In this document: positions 34,457-48,762 of the stretch, in pieces
Layout: each line of letters begins with the position of its first letter
Position numbering within the stretch: position 1 is the stretch's first letter
NCBI GenBank assembly: GCA_000827495.1
Contig: KN817562.1
Coordinates: 135,899 to 199,898, forward strand
Reading direction: 5' to 3'
DNA: 64,000 nt
Source of the DNA: Hypholoma sublateritium FD-334 SS-4
Taxonomy: Eukaryota > Basidiomycota > Agaricomycetes > Agaricales > Strophariaceae
The notes under the pieces: generated by a model
What the model was told of the DNA's origin: nothing
What the model saw: the letters and a program-made list of their open reading frames with translations, nothing else
The model's database searches: none
Made by a program: the position numbers and the translations under genes

Positions 34457-36548
34457 TCATATATGATTCACTAATATCTCAACAGGGGCGATGAAATCTA
34501 ACTTCAGGTCCTTCCCGTTGACTACAAAATCGAAGTCCACCGTCGCTCCTTGACTATTGATAGTTATTGTTGTTGAATAGAAAACGTAGCCTCCCACGCT
34601 GGCAATGGTTGTATCCTGTGTAAAATTGGCAGTAGAGAAAAGCGGAAGTGATATCGGGAAAGTATTGTTAATTGGTTGCCTGTCAAATATATTCAGCTGG
34701 GCACTAGTCGGCTCAATGTTACCCAGGACCTGTATTGCCTTATCAGCCATAGGTCTGAGGGAAGTGAATATGATCTCACGCCGGCCACAATATTATAATT
34801 CACCGTATCCCCGACTTGAGAGGTGGTACTGAGGTCTGGCGAGTAGATCAGTGTATCCTGCTCGATAACATATCCACCACCGCCATTGTTCTGCACGACC
34901 GTTCCCGGCACGGTTGAATCTGTGACCTCAAACCAAAAACTTGATGCTGAGGCATTGGTGAGAGGAGCACGGAATTCGAAGGTTGAGAAATGGGTATCGA
35001 GCGCATCAGCTATAGGCGACTGGATACCAATGAAGGTCACAATTTGTGCGGATGCGCTATTGGTATGATTCCCGGCACAGTTCGCATTCACACCGTAGCG
35101 GTCGCACCAGAAGATTGTCACATTCTTGGTGATCTGGAATGGGTTAGGGCCTGATTGAGGTTGCGGGAGCTAATATGAATCATAGGTTAATTCTGGCAGG
35201 GGCTGGACACACGAAGCAAACTTACGCGGACCATAACTCTAAGAACAACCTGCCCGTTTATAACGGTTATCTGGGCGACGCGAATTTTGAATGGGTTGAG
35301 CTGGACCGCATCAGTGAGCTGTACACCGGTTGGCACTGTGTGAATCATGCGCGTCAGGAGGCTCTGGCAAGTGTTTGCAAATGAAGCTGGATCCGCGATG
35401 CTTGATCATAATTCTAGTTGAGCGCTGTGACGCTACATTGTCAAAAGAGACCACCATACCTGTTCATGGTTACATTTCCGTCACTGGAGAAGATGCGCAA
35501 GTCGGAGCGACGGCTGACATCGTCAGTTACAATGAGCGGATTTTGTGTCGAATTATTCAGATATTCCGTTACGCTTCAATATTTCTTCGTGGTCAGTTGG
35601 TGTCACTTGCTCATAAGAAATATGCTTACACATTAGGGTCATAATGTTGCGTCGTATCGAACATGTTGATGATGAGCACGCCATTGGGGTCAGTGTCAAC
35701 ACCGGGCTCTCCCTCCGTGACAACCGTTGGGAAATCACTCTTGCGGACTCCGCCAATGGTGTGACCACACGCAACGAGGGAGATCATCTCTGTAGGCGTA
35801 AATCCCTGGAGTGCAAAGTCTTGTGTATGCGTGGCTAGATCTTCCTGCGGTTGAGGTACACCCGGGCGTCCGGCAGTGGTCGCATCCACGCGTCCTCCAC
35901 GATACGGAATGACGGGACCACCGCAGCCTGCGACGCCCCACGCAGCTCCCATTCCGATAACATCAGATCCTGCAAGAGAGGTGGTTGGAGTGTGCTCACG
36001 CTATCAGCTTATATGACGACTTACGCGAAATATATTTGTTCGGCGTGTTGAAGAAGTCGTTCATTGAATTGACCATGCCGGCGCCGACATTCTGATGGAC
36101 ACAAAGAAATGAGTATGCGAAGAAAAATGGGAATAGAAACAGGGAATATCGGACCTCATCCCTATCAAGCTCAAAGTAAATCGAAGAATCGATCCCACCT
36201 GTCCCCGCCGTTATATTGAAAGTGGCCATGTCATGGTATGCCTAACACATAAAATGAAATATTAACTATTAGTTCCTGATCAATGTAAAACCCGCTGGCG
36301 AAGACATAACTTACCAACCTTAGCCACTCAGCCGCTATGGGTGATGGAGAGTCGGCCGCTCGTTCGACACAGTTGGTGGCAAGGGTGGCAATGGGAAATC
36401 CAGAGAACTCGGTGCCTTCATAGAGCAATCTCTCAAGGGCGTCGATCTGGGGAGACGGCCATTTATAATCCGCAAGTACGGGGCTGGAGAGAAGTAACAC
36501 CACGGGCACTGTGTTGACCAACTTCCAAAATTGGGTAGAGAGATGCAT
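34457..36548 (-). CDS. Secreted heme peroxidase (plant-peroxidase superfamily), eight exons
   Basis: Exons 36548-36315, 36241-36155, 36091-36025, 35969-35630, 35573-35460, 35400-35226, 35169-34780 and 34729-34457 join in frame to about 559 residues. An acceptor six bases earlier in exon 8 also keeps frame. The start MHLSTQFWKLVNTV opens a signal peptide ending near PVLA. Distal heme-pocket Arg77 and His81 are in WLRLAYHD. The proximal His is near 199 in LVACGHTIGG. About 300 residues follow the peroxidase core, longer than in classical class II enzymes, including a glycine-rich turn and a beta-rich C-terminus. I see no Mn-site or surface-Trp evidence for ligninolytic activity. It would oxidise small donors with hydrogen peroxide outside the cell. 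An upstream ATG at 36614 is rejected because a TATA box abuts it. Confidence 0.85.
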
Positions 36549-36614
36549 TTGAAAGGGGGCGATTCCAATAGTGTGAAGGACCGTAAGTATTTTGCCTAGC
36601 GTCGTGCAGGCCAT

Positions 36615-36620
36615 TTTATA
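36615..36620 (-). promoter_or_regulatory. TATA box of the peroxidase gene
   Basis: TATAAA on the minus strand lies directly before the upstream ATG at 36614. Transcription would start about 25-30 bases downstream, after that ATG, which favours the ATG at 36548. Confidence 0.5.
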
Positions 36621-38228
36621 TCAAGAGGAGCGGAACTAAATTCTAATGCCCTTGGCAGGTACAATTTCTTGACTAATGCAGCCGTGTGTACTCATGCGTG
36701 TGCCATAACAAGGGGCGCGCCTATGTCCGGTCCGTACCACGCGCGCTAAAGGGTGTTAAAATTGAAGTCCAACTTTGAACGCATAACGGGCATCAACTGC
36801 ACGGCCACAGGCGGTGTTCGTCGGGGTGGTGTTCTTCGGGAAAGACAATTGAGCTGCTGAGCGAAATTCAATGAAAGATATCTCTCTGAGAGGGGACATG
36901 TATTACACTTAGAGAAAAAATGATCTCTATCAGTAACTTCGTTTGGCACATAGACATATCTACGAGGTACGTAGAAAGGTTGAGCAAGTTACCATTCCGG
37001 GCTAGCATAGATTTCCAATATAGACCCGAGAAGGCGTCACTCCAGGACACTCATAAAGATCAAGGGAAGATGAAGGGGAATAAAGAATTCCTTCACTATT
37101 TCTGATGAAATGAACCGTGAACGAGAACGTACGAGAAGTATTACAAACGCCGTGTTTTCAGTGTAAAAAATTCTAATAATAGCTGGTATCACCTTGACCG
37201 GCGGATGAATAAGACGCAGTGTAAGTTCTCCAAAGCAGTTAGGGGCCAAATGAAGTAAACCCCGTGGTGTTGAGTACACTTGCATAATCAAGGTTTGTGT
37301 CGGAAAAATATCGGTCTATATCCTCGACGTTTCATAACTAACGGCCAATATACAAGAAACTTTGTACTTGAGTAGGCATCACAATTGAAGGCGACCCGGA
37401 GCCGTCTGGAGCCGCTGTATGCGAAGTCAGCGACAGCAACATGCGTCTTCATCTCCGTTACGCCTTATTCCATAGGTCTCGGGAGTCATCCGCCTAGCAA
37501 GTTACAAATTCAACCCGGTATGCAGTTCGCACCTCCAGGGTCTGTGCCGTACAAGGCCGCATAACCCATTTGTTATACGCCATGGGGTTTGAATTGGTTG
37601 GGTCATTCAATCAGATTAACCATACGCCCTCGACTTCCCGTCTATTCCAGTGTTTCCAGAACGCCCCTGTGGTTTCTGACATTCTCTTGCTTTTAAACGA
37701 GAACTTTCAGCGGCCCAGAAATTATGGTGGCACGGGCGAGTATCGTTATGTACCAGTTGCAGCGAGAAAGGCTTTGAAGGTCCACAGGGAGCGTTTTATA
37801 TCAGTATATTCATTTGAAAGAGCAGCACGGTACGGGAAGCAATGCATAAAATCTATATGGAGGTAGTTCCCGACCTTACAGCTGGATTCATTGTTTGCTT
37901 GTCGAGCTGCTCGGCAGACACATCTGTGTGGGTATATAGTGAGCATGAATTCTATCAGAAAACAAAGCGAGACGGGGCCAGACGATAGGTTGATACGACA
38001 CTGGAAAGGAGAATAAGAAAACTACAGCCGAAGACAGAGAAGGGAAGATAAAATGAAAGTATCTCCATAGGTACTCAGAAAACGGGGAGATAGCACGCAG
38101 GCTCTGTGTTTTGATAGCATAGAATAAGATAGAATTGCGTACTCAAGTATCCAGACCGGGAAACAGAACGTACTGGAGCGAGGGATCCACTCGCCGACAG
38201 GCGTCTCCTTCCCACCAATGCCGAACGA
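36621..38228. other. Intergenic, nothing recognised
   Basis: Short frames (for example 37570-37866) carry no recognisable domain. Confidence 0.45.
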
Positions 38229-40860
<2,632 letters not shown>

Positions 40861-41431
40861 ATGCCTGTCTCATTGCAAACGGTTTATTCCGCTTTATGCG
40901 AGCCTGACGTCGGCGTCGATCTGTATTTTTCATATAAAGGAAGAAATTTACGATCGTACCAGATTGCAAGCACATTACCCGCCTTCCGGTATGTACCTAA
41001 TACCCAATTTCACCTCATCGTTGCGTTGATATTATAACTGGTTCGCAGGAGACATGTCCGATCATTTTGCTCAAGCTCGCTTCCAACCATATACTTTGAC
41101 TATACTAGACCACCATAGCCAAGGTGGTTTTTCTACGCGCAAATTCATCACTTTCACTTCCCCTCGGAGGAGAACTTTCTTTCGCCGCTTTATACGCCGA
41201 AAATGCCGCGCTTGGAGAAGGGGAGACTGGGTGCTAGTTCCAGGGGCTCAATTCTTTGATCCTGCAATCAAATGGGCAGAAAATCATGGTTCATACATCT
41301 ATAGCCTGCCATTGAGCAAGGTTCCAAGCCGCCGTAGATTTGTAGAGGGAGAAGATTCTGAAGGAGAGCTCGGAGAATCAGAGGAAGAGAATGTGCCTGA
41401 CACAGAACTTTCTGAAGATGAACGTAGATAA
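40861..41431 (+). CDS. Hypothetical protein, probably spliced
   Basis: ATG at 40861 gives MPVSLQTVYSALCEPDVG and continues to a GTATGT donor near 40990. A second frame from 41054 (DHFAQARFQPYTLTILDHHS) runs to the stop at 41431. It is rich in Arg in the middle (RRRTFFRRFIRRKCRAWRRG) and ends in an acidic stretch (EGELGESEEENVPDTELSED). The donor phase and the CAG acceptor just before 41049 do not agree by one base, so either exon 2 is read from its own ATG at 41054 or a base is missing. I do not recognise the family. The Arg cluster could bind nucleic acid. Confidence 0.45.
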
Positions 41432-41809
41432 CGCTTGAAATCATCTAACGCCCTCATCCTGCATTCTAGCAAAGATCTGGACAAGATTGAAGTCAACTTA
41501 CGTCGAGATTTAATTTAGTCCAGGTTCTCTGGCATAATTGACGAATAACATCGGAATGACATGGAGTAGCAACTTGAATGAATTTCTTGATGCTGCCCTT
41601 GTGCTGCCCTGCCAATGGCCATATGCTTTCGTTGTCGAGGCGGCTTGACGCCGGCGAGCTGACCGTCGACCGACGACGCCGATATCACGTGCCGCCAGCG
41701 AACGAGACCCGACGGTGACACGCGTTCGCTTCACCTTCTTCACCTCCTGCAGCCTCCCGCCCTGCTCTCGCAGGCCTTCCATACCAAATTAGATCAAAAA
41801 GGGACACAC
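41432..41809. other. Promoter region of the MPDU1-like gene
   Basis: No gene is supportable. A minus-strand frame over 41510-41782 lacks any recognisable feature. Confidence 0.45.
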
Positions 41810-42894
41810 ATGACAGCGATTACGCAAAATCTGCCCTGGTTCGTCAAGGATCTCGGCGTGTCGATTGTCGGAAAGGTCGGAACGTCTTTTTTCCTTGCCA
41901 ATTCTGCCAACTGACAACACGTTCGACCTTCGTCGACATTCGCGATTGTAGGAATGCTACACATCTCTCGTCGAGAATCTGCAACTCGGGGATGTAAAAT
42001 GCCTCAAGTACTCGCTTTCCAAAGGGCTAGGAATCGGCATTGTGCTGGGCGGGTCAATTGTCAAAGTGCCACAGATTCTTCTCAGTGTGTTACAATTCTC
42101 TATCTTGATTCGTTTACTCACCATCTCTGTTTTTCACTTGTATGACAGTCACGTCTGCTCGCTCTGCTCGAGGACTCTCCCTTGAGGCTTACGTCCTCGA
42201 AACACTTTCATACGCCATCACCCTTGCATACGCCGTCCGTAATGCGTTCCCTTTCACAACATATGGCGAAAATTTATTCCTCACAATCCAAAACGCCCTC
42301 ATCACCCTCCTCATTATAATATACACACCCACCAAGCCACGCTCAGCCGGCGCCTCAAAAACTCAAAGCATCACTGTCGCCAGCGCCGGCCTCGGACTCA
42401 CCGCTCTCGCGCTCTACGCGGTACCCGCAGACGCCTTGCAAGTCCTCCAGCTTACCACGATACCACTCTCGCTCTTCAGCAAGCTGCCGCAGATTCGGCA
42501 GAACCTCCGCGCGCAGAGCACGGGCCAGCTTTCCGCCTTCGCTGTCTTCGCTCAGATCGCGGGCTGCCTCGCACGCCTCTTCACGACTGCGCAGGAAGTC
42601 GGCGATAACCTTGTTCTCGCAGGCTTTGCACTGGCACTTTTCCTAAACGTCATCCTTGGTACGCAGTTGTGGATGTACTGGGGTAGCGCCGATGCCGAGC
42701 CCGTCAGCGAGAAAGTAGCGCCAGCGCCGGCACTCACGGAGACGATTGGGTCCGGCGCGTTATTACATGCGCCTATCGCAAGCAGGGGAACCGCGATCGC
42801 AAGGCCCGGGACGCCGACGCATCGCATTGCTACGCCGCCCCCTCGCACGCCCTCGTCAGCCGGAACGAGAAAGTGGGCAAGGAAGGTCGACTGA
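41810..42894 (+). CDS. Mannose-P-dolichol utilization defect 1-like PQ-loop protein
   Basis: Exons 41810-41875, 41952-42084 and 42149-42894 join in frame to 314 residues. The family signature spans the second intron: LGIGIVLGGSIVKVPQILL joined to ITSARSARGLSLEAYVLETL, the first PQ loop. The second PQ loop is FSKLPQIRQNLRAQSTGQLS. Six to seven hydrophobic segments predict an ER membrane protein. MPDU1 proteins are needed for use of dolichol-linked mannose and glucose in N-glycan and GPI-anchor assembly, although the exact transport step is not settled. The C-terminal 55 residues are Pro/Ala/Thr-rich and end in basic KWARKVD, beyond the conserved part. The first intron's donor is GTCGGA, weaker than usual. 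Confidence 0.9.
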
Positions 42895-43445
42895 TTGTTC
42901 CGCGTGCTTCTTGTTTATGTTTTCAACCCTGTTTAATCTAATGGCTTTAGTTAAAGCTGTGTTTATCTATTTATTCAGACACACTGCGTGCTATAAGTCC
43001 GCGGAAGACTCACAGGAAGCATGTACTTCAAGGCCTCTCCTCTGTTTGTATCTCCGAATCTGATTCAGGGACCATTGTCGATACAGGGAGATTGGTGATA
43101 TCGCCTTGCCCAGCTACCTTCTCGAGGCAAGACGGGTAGACTCCCATTAGTGAAAATGGCCGCCACCTGTACTGGAACGAACGGGTGCTTAATTTGCTTA
43201 CTATTATTCATTGTCGCGCCCTCCGACACGGCTGCGCCCAAGGAAGCCAGGCTGGAGACATTGACCTCTGGCAAGTCCTACACTGAGCGTATTTTCTATG
43301 TTTAATTCAATAACCATCCCTACACACAGGGATATAAATGTGTATGCGTTATAAGCTACAAGAAGCGTTGGCGACGATGACACTTTTTTACCAAAAACTA
43401 CGTCGGCCTACAATAAGAAAGTAAGACGGTGTCTATATATAATAT
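42895..43445. other. Convergent 3' region between MPDU1-like and F-box genes
   Basis: Nothing recognised. Confidence 0.5.
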
Positions 43446-44915
43446 TTAAAGCTGTTTTCCCAGCCAGTTCAGACTTGTGATTTCAGACAAATCCGCAAAC
43501 CCTCTAGCCTCTTCGTCGGACAGGGAAGGGCCCGTGCCAGAGATTGTCACTTCCCACAAGGGCGCGCAAACGAATTGGCTGACCTCCCGATTCAATCTTG
43601 AGCGTACTGAAACCAAGCTGTGGATGCCGCTCGGGGTAAATCCAATGCAATCATGGATTGTCAGATATCGCAGGTATGGGGCTACACATCCAGAGAGCCC
43701 GATGGACGAGAGGCGTCGAAGAAAGGTATCCGTAACTCCTTTGCATTGGACCAGGGTGACGTCGTGAGCCCTGAATGTCTTCATTACATTCATCATACTG
43801 TCCCCGTGCTCGCGTTGGGATCCGTTCTGGTGAGTGGTGGATAGAACATCACAATTGAATGTGAGGCGCGGAATATCCACAAGCTCGATTTTGAGGCTGG
43901 AAGGACAACCGTAAACCCTCATATGAGGGACATGGCAACCCTTGAACGTCAGGGTTTCCATGTGTTCAAATCTGAATAGGGAGTAATAAAAGAATTTATC
44001 GATAAATTCAGAGGACACGCTGTCGAATGAAAGTCGTCGGGCGGCTAACGCGTAGTCGGTTTCAACCATCTGCGACGTTTCATAGTTAAATGTGATATCG
44101 AACAGCGCCAGTGTGTGAATGGGGGATTTTGAGGACATCACGTCCAGCGCATCGACGAGCGAGGTTAAAGATCGAGTGGTATGTGTCGACGCCTCTTGGT
44201 GGAACTTGAAATGAGTTATGAAAAGCTGGAGCCTTCCATTCGACAAGTCCTTTAGGAAATCGTGACCGAAACAACCAAGTTCCATAAATGTCAATCCCGT
44301 TAGATCGAGCTTCTCCAAAGACGGCAAATTGTTCCTTGACGGTGTGTTAAGCTGTCGCCGTTCGGGGTTCGGTGTTGCGTCTTCACTATCGCAGTCGTGT
44401 TCCGTACAGAGGAGAAGTAACTCAGATAGATGTGGGAGCTCGTGGCTGAGGATTCTCGCTGCGGAAGGGAGGGATGATTGAAATTCCAGGTCGAATGTGA
44501 TTGTCCTACAACATGCGATGGCCGACTTTTCCAGGTGCGAATACACTGCGGCTGCGCGGAAATTCTCTAGGGCCTTTTCCGAGTTTCTCGGCTGTCTGAG
44601 CGTTCCATTGATAACGACAACATCGATAACTTTGGATTGGTGGCTTTTGGAGTCGATCAGATCGAATGCGTGGAGAAAAGGCGTTGGATCTCGAGACAGG
44701 TCGAGTATAATGGTATCCCAGTAGGCGCTTTTGAGAAGTGAGATGTCCAGCCATCGTGAACAAGTGTTAGCCACATTGAATGGGAAGGCAGCTTGGTAGT
44801 CTTCAGATGGATCCGATAGGTCACATACGTCAAGGAGGTGGTCGAAAATTATAGTCAAGAGCTCAACGGGAAGCTCCTCAATGGATGGTTTCCGTGGAAG
44901 GATAGAGCGCCTCAT
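43446..44915 (-). CDS. F-box protein with LRR-like C-terminus
   Basis: A single exon of 489 residues. Residues 12-70 form the F-box (SIEELPVELLTIIFDHLLDV through CSRWLDISL and SAYWDTIILD), which would bind Skp1 and place substrates on an SCF ubiquitin ligase. The remainder has irregular leucine-rich repeats, such as LPSLEKLDLTGLTFMELGCF, RLSFDSVSSEFIDKFFYY and HMETLTFKGCHV. That is usual for the large, fast-evolving basidiomycete F-box families, and the target cannot be predicted. The ORFs at 59.6 and 61.6 kb are related to residues about 200-480 of this protein. A TATAAAT on the minus strand near 44993-45000 lies about 80 bp upstream of the ATG. Confidence 0.87.
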   Translation of the reverse strand: MRRSILPRKPSIEELPVELLTIIFDHLLDVCDLSDPSEDYQAAFPFNVANTCSRWLDISLLKSAYWDTIILDLSRDPTPFLHAFDLIDSKSHQSKVIDVVVINGTLRQPRNSEKALENFRAAAVYSHLEKSAIACCRTITFDLEFQSSLPSAARILSHELPHLSELLLLCTEHDCDSEDATPNPERRQLNTPSRNNLPSLEKLDLTGLTFMELGCFGHDFLKDLSNGRLQLFITHFKFHQEASTHTTRSLTSLVDALDVMSSKSPIHTLALFDITFNYETSQMVETDYALAARRLSFDSVSSEFIDKFFYYSLFRFEHMETLTFKGCHVPHMRVYGCPSSLKIELVDIPRLTFNCDVLSTTHQNGSQREHGDSMMNVMKTFRAHDVTLVQCKGVTDTFLRRLSSIGLSGCVAPYLRYLTIHDCIGFTPSGIHSLVSVRSRLNREVSQFVCAPLWEVTISGTGPSLSDEEARGFADLSEITSLNWLGKQL

Positions 44916-45877
44916 TAGAATACTACTTCTGACGATAAGATATCGACTGACTGAGGATGTGTAGGATGGATTTCAGGTTTAAGGAAAACAGCGCAATTTA
45001 TAGTCGTATTTATGTATGAGATACAGGGGAATCAATGATATGGTGTTTTGTAGACAGTTTTCATTGTTACCTCGCTTAACCATCGAGCCACCACATGTGG
45101 CTCGCAGAGTGGCTTCAATACATTGCGACTACTTTGCAACGCCGCTACGTCTGAGCTGCCACTCGCTAGTAATCAGCAAAGTCGATGTACTCCAAACGCT
45201 TATTTCTGTTATTGAGGTATGAACGTTGAATAACCGCTGTCGGTACACTGTATTTTATCAGGACTGGGATCCCAGTCTACTAATTTTTGAGTGGGCCCCA
45301 TTTTCCCTCCTCTCTCTTTTTCCGATACTCGCTGGATATTCATGCCGAGTCAGTTACACGAATTGCTTTCCAGTAAATGTTGCCATGATACTGAGCTTAG
45401 AGACCATTGTCTCGATCGGTTGGCCAAGCGCCTGCATTCTGTGAACACGCCGCGCCGAGCATTGAATATTTTTCTTTGGCCACTTCTATAATTACACTTG
45501 AAAACGGACGTCGCACCTTAAAGCCTGATTATGCATAAGAGGAACACTGTTGGACCTCTTTTTCGCAATTTTGAAGTAATGTGAAAGGAGACTGTAAGAA
45601 ACTTGAAGAAATACGGGGTGATATTACATATTACTCGGATTAGAATGGCATATGCGCCTACAACTCGAAGGCGCCGGCCACTGATTACCTGCTGAACTCC
45701 CACGGTTGTCCTACGTTTTTCGGGGTTACCATTGTTCCAAATGATCTCGTTATGATCTTGCCGTGTTCTGATACCAAACAATGTACTCCGAGCTGTGGCC
45801 TGAGGGACGAAGCGTCGGAGGGCGTGAACCACCTCCTGTGAACCTTAAAACGCCCAGCGCGTGCCACTTCAGCCCAG
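44916..45877. other. Intergenic, divergent promoters
   Basis: No supportable gene between the F-box gene and the small gene at 45935. Confidence 0.45.
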
Positions 45878-45883
45878 TATAAA
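45878..45883 (+). promoter_or_regulatory. TATA box of the small Ser/Pro-basic gene
   Basis: TATAAA lies 52 bases before the ATG at 45935. Confidence 0.6.
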
Positions 45884-45934
45884 GTGGCAGGCTGCGCTGC
45901 GGCAGTCTTCCTCTCGCCCACACCTCAAGCAAAC

Positions 45935-46437
45935 ATGGCATATGCCATTTCTGGGACGCCGTTGGACATAGTGTATTCTCCTCCCTCTTCACCCGAATCT
46001 CATCTCCAAGATGGATACCCAGATCATTCGCCATCAAGCTCCCCCTACCCCGAATCATTATCCGGGAATTCTTCTAGATCTCCGAGCCCTATTGCGCTGT
46101 ATCCCCTGCGCCCGGTCTTCGATTGGAGTCGCTCACGGCCGGATGTCCTGGAATCCGTACCCGACTCGCTCTGGTATAGGCCACTCTCCCCGCCGGCGAA
46201 GCGCCATTGGTTTCCACTTATACCATTCAAGAAGGAGCCAGCGGAAACACCAGGTACTTAGTATTAACGCCAATCTCGTTGAAATAGCGTCGCTGATGTC
46301 GCATTCCAGTCAACAATGCCAGTCAGGCTGAGTCCCCCGCTGTAGACGGAGAGCGCGACCAACGGACCGTCAAGCCTGCGAAGAAGAAAAAGGCGAAGAA
46401 GTGCAATTGGACAAAACGCAAGAAAAGAAAGCAGTAA
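45935..46437 (+). CDS. Small Ser/Pro-rich protein with basic C-terminus
   Basis: Exons 45935-46253 and 46310-46437 join in phase 1 to 148 residues. The N-terminal half is Ser/Pro-rich (SPPSSPES, SSRSPSP) with many potential phosphorylation sites. WSRSRPDVLESVPDSLWYRP follows. The C-terminus is a Lys/Arg cluster (VKPAKKKKAKK, TKRKKRKQ) that would serve as a nuclear localisation signal. I do not recognise the family. A TATA box at the expected distance and a clean GT-AG intron support a real gene. A nuclear regulator or nucleolar protein is only a guess from composition. Confidence 0.7.
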
Positions 46438-47673
46438 CTGTCTGTTTGCGCGTTCTACCTTGTTCCATTCTACACATCAAGAACTGCACTCGGTCCCCTT
46501 TAAATTCGCTCTATATTATCAATCTCTCTGTATTAGATCGTAAGAGAATGTATAGAGGGAATATTGTCGCTGGGCAGGTCCCGCCTCATATATGTATGCA
46601 CAATGAAAGTCGAAGGATTTCTTTATGCTAATAAGTGCGATTTGACCACGATCACGCACTATACATTCCGTTTGGATCTTCTCTAACGACCAGATTTCAT
46701 CACGGACGAGTATAACGGCAGACGAGCTGGAGACTGCAACGCAAACTCTACATCTCGATCTTTTTCTGTCTACCGCCGGCATGAGGACCGCCCTACGATA
46801 TTTCCGTCAATTTTTGCGAGGTGCGAGAACCCCACAAATCAGTGTTTCATCCCTGTTTCTTAAGCGCGAAAGCGCCGCTGTAGACCTCCCTAGATAAACT
46901 CAGTCTGCATCCATTATCCCTGCCATCATCCCTGGTTACCCATGCGTTTGTGAAGTGGGAGGCGATTACCATTACCTTAAAATTACCCCGCTTCAGGATT
47001 GATCCTTTTGAAGGTCGAATTGCATGAAGTGCGTGCTTGTCTGCCACTGTCCACGTCGTACCTCCACACGCCCACCCACCTCGTTGCCGCCAGTACCCAC
47101 CACCGAGCGTCGCGGACGCTCCACTGGGCGCCGCTTAGGTGCCATTACCGTCGTCACCGCGATCCAAGCCCGCCTCGATGCGCCACGCGGTGTCACCCGC
47201 GATGTCGGCGCCTGCACCGGGCCCATAGTTGTCTGAAGGCCCGACAGACCCCGCAGGCACCCTGTCCCCCTATCTCGAAGCAGCGGACCCCCCCCCGCCT
47301 GCTCTCGACTCGCCCCGCTGCCGTCACCGCCATCGCCGCCGCCATCGCCGCCATCCACGGCGGCCCCGCGTCCCTTCAGCCGTGATGCCGGCGTCCGCAC
47401 AGGCCCGCCCGCGGTACCAAGCGTCGCCAGCGATGTCGGCGGCTGGGCCCACCCTCTGGATCCTCTGTACCCACCAGACGCGAACACCCGCGCCGCTTCG
47501 ACGTTCTGAACTACACCGCCGAGGTTTTGGACCCCCAACCCGTCCTCCGGCCTTTTCAGGGCAGGCCGTGAAGTACCCTGGCATGAGACATCTGACTGGG
47601 AGAGTGCAGATGATAACACCCAAACGCCGGACAAAGACAGCCAGCAAGGCGCGTCTTCGAAAACTAGTGGATT
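46438..47673. other. Intergenic; GC-rich with overlapping frames
   Basis: Frames on both strands at 47.0-47.8 kb are low-complexity (Gly/Asp or Ser/Pro/Arg). Similar segments within them suggest imperfect internal duplication. I do not call a gene. Confidence 0.4.
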
Positions 47674-48090
47674 TTTGAATGCTGGCGCACCTTTGAATGC
47701 TGTCGCACCTTCAAATGTTAGCGCGCCTTTGAATGCTGGTGCGCTTTCAAATGCTGGCGCGCTTTCGAATGCTGGCGCGCCTTTGAATGTCACGGCAGGT
47801 CTTTGAATGATGGCATGCCTTTGAATATACTAGTGGACCTTCGAATACTTACAAGTTTTAATCCGTAAAGTGCACGCAACGGACTCTTCGAATGATGTAC
47901 ATATTTCATTTAAATATTATTCGTTTGAAAAAACTACACTGGGTCTTGGGTGGTTCTTCGAAAGGACTCTTCGAAAACCAGCGGTTCCTTTGAAAACAGG
48001 CGGGTTTTTGAAACATGGCACGGCTTTGAAAACTAGGGTATCTTTGAAAAAAATTGTATTCCCTTACACAATATTTGAAAAGAATCCCTA
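47674..48090 (+). repeat. 18-bp minisatellite grading into a TTTGAAA motif array
   Basis: About nine units of 18-20 bp, each starting TTTGAA, TTCAAA or TTCGAA and followed by TGCTGGCGCGCC-like sequence, run from 47674 to about 47845. Downstream, to about 48090, only TTTGAAA or TTCGAAA remains recognisable, at spacings of roughly 15-20 bp (for example 47988, 48007, 48024, 48041). The purest units are on the left. Confidence 0.75.
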
Positions 48091-48458
48091 CGGTTACGGC
48101 GAAAGTGCAGATAATTGATCCTTTCCACAGCTACACCACAGACTTCCAGAGTCCCACGCCATACCTTCTGTCAATACCATATGTGAATTTGCGAACACCA
48201 TTATCTTATCTTATCGCGCCAGCCCTCCCGTTCCCATCGCCTGTGTCCCATCGTCGTATCATGCTACTCCCCAGCAGGCCGCCTCATCCACATGTGCCTC
48301 GCGGTGGTTCCTGCGCCCCTAAATGCGCGCAGATCGTTTCGCTCGCTCGAGAGGGCGCCGCAAAGCCCGTACGTCGACCACCAGCGCGCGCGCTACCCCG
48401 GATAGTTCGGGATGCTCCCCCCACGCGGCATCCGCACCGACCCCGCGTACGGCACTGT
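48091..48458. other. Intergenic, nothing recognised
   Basis: Short stretch between the minisatellite and the 3' end of the small Cys-rich gene. Confidence 0.4.
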
Positions 48459-48731
48459 TCATAGCACGTCAGCCTCGCCGCCTACCCCAATCCCAAGAAC
48501 GCAACGAAAGCCAAAAGACGCACCAAGCCCGCTCCCCGTGCGCGGCACGCTGCGCGGCTTCCACCCCCGGCGCTCGAGGTACTGGATCGCGGGGTCCGCC
48601 GTCCGCAGCACGTCGCGGCACACGCCGCGCGCGCACACGTGGAGCAGCGGGAACGCGTCGAGGTCCGCGTCAACCTCGATCTCCTCGCTGCGCCCGCACC
48701 GGCAGGTGTACAGGAACGCGACGGTCACCAT
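48459..48731 (-). CDS. Small Cys-rich, possibly zinc-binding protein
   Basis: The ATG at 48731 gives MVTVAFLYTCRCGRSEEIEV and runs to 90 residues. The pattern CxC, then HVCARGVC, supplies four Cys and one His in about 30 residues, compatible with a small zinc ribbon. G or C predominates at third codon positions, as in expressed genes of this genome. A TATATAAAG is placed correctly upstream. A GTGCGT donor and GGGTAG acceptor could remove 42 bases near the end and keep frame, giving 76 residues instead of 90. I do not recognise the family. Confidence 0.6.
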   Translation of the reverse strand: MVTVAFLYTCRCGRSEEIEVDADLDAFPLLHVCARGVCRDVLRTADPAIQYLERRGWKPRSVPRTGSGLGASFGFRCVLGIGVGGEADVL

Positions 48732-48762
48732 CGATAGTTGGGCAGGCGCGGCGGCACGCCCG

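Noticed and set aside
36549..36614. N-terminal extension MACTTLGKIL of the peroxidase
   Set aside because: The TATA box touches this ATG, so it would lie upstream of the transcription start. The downstream ATG also gives a better signal peptide.
46993..47793. 266-codon minus-strand frame with FKGAPAFESAPAF repeats
   Set aside because: The repeats are the translation of the 18-bp minisatellite, and the rest is low-complexity Gly/Asp/Arg in GC-rich DNA without a domain or promoter.
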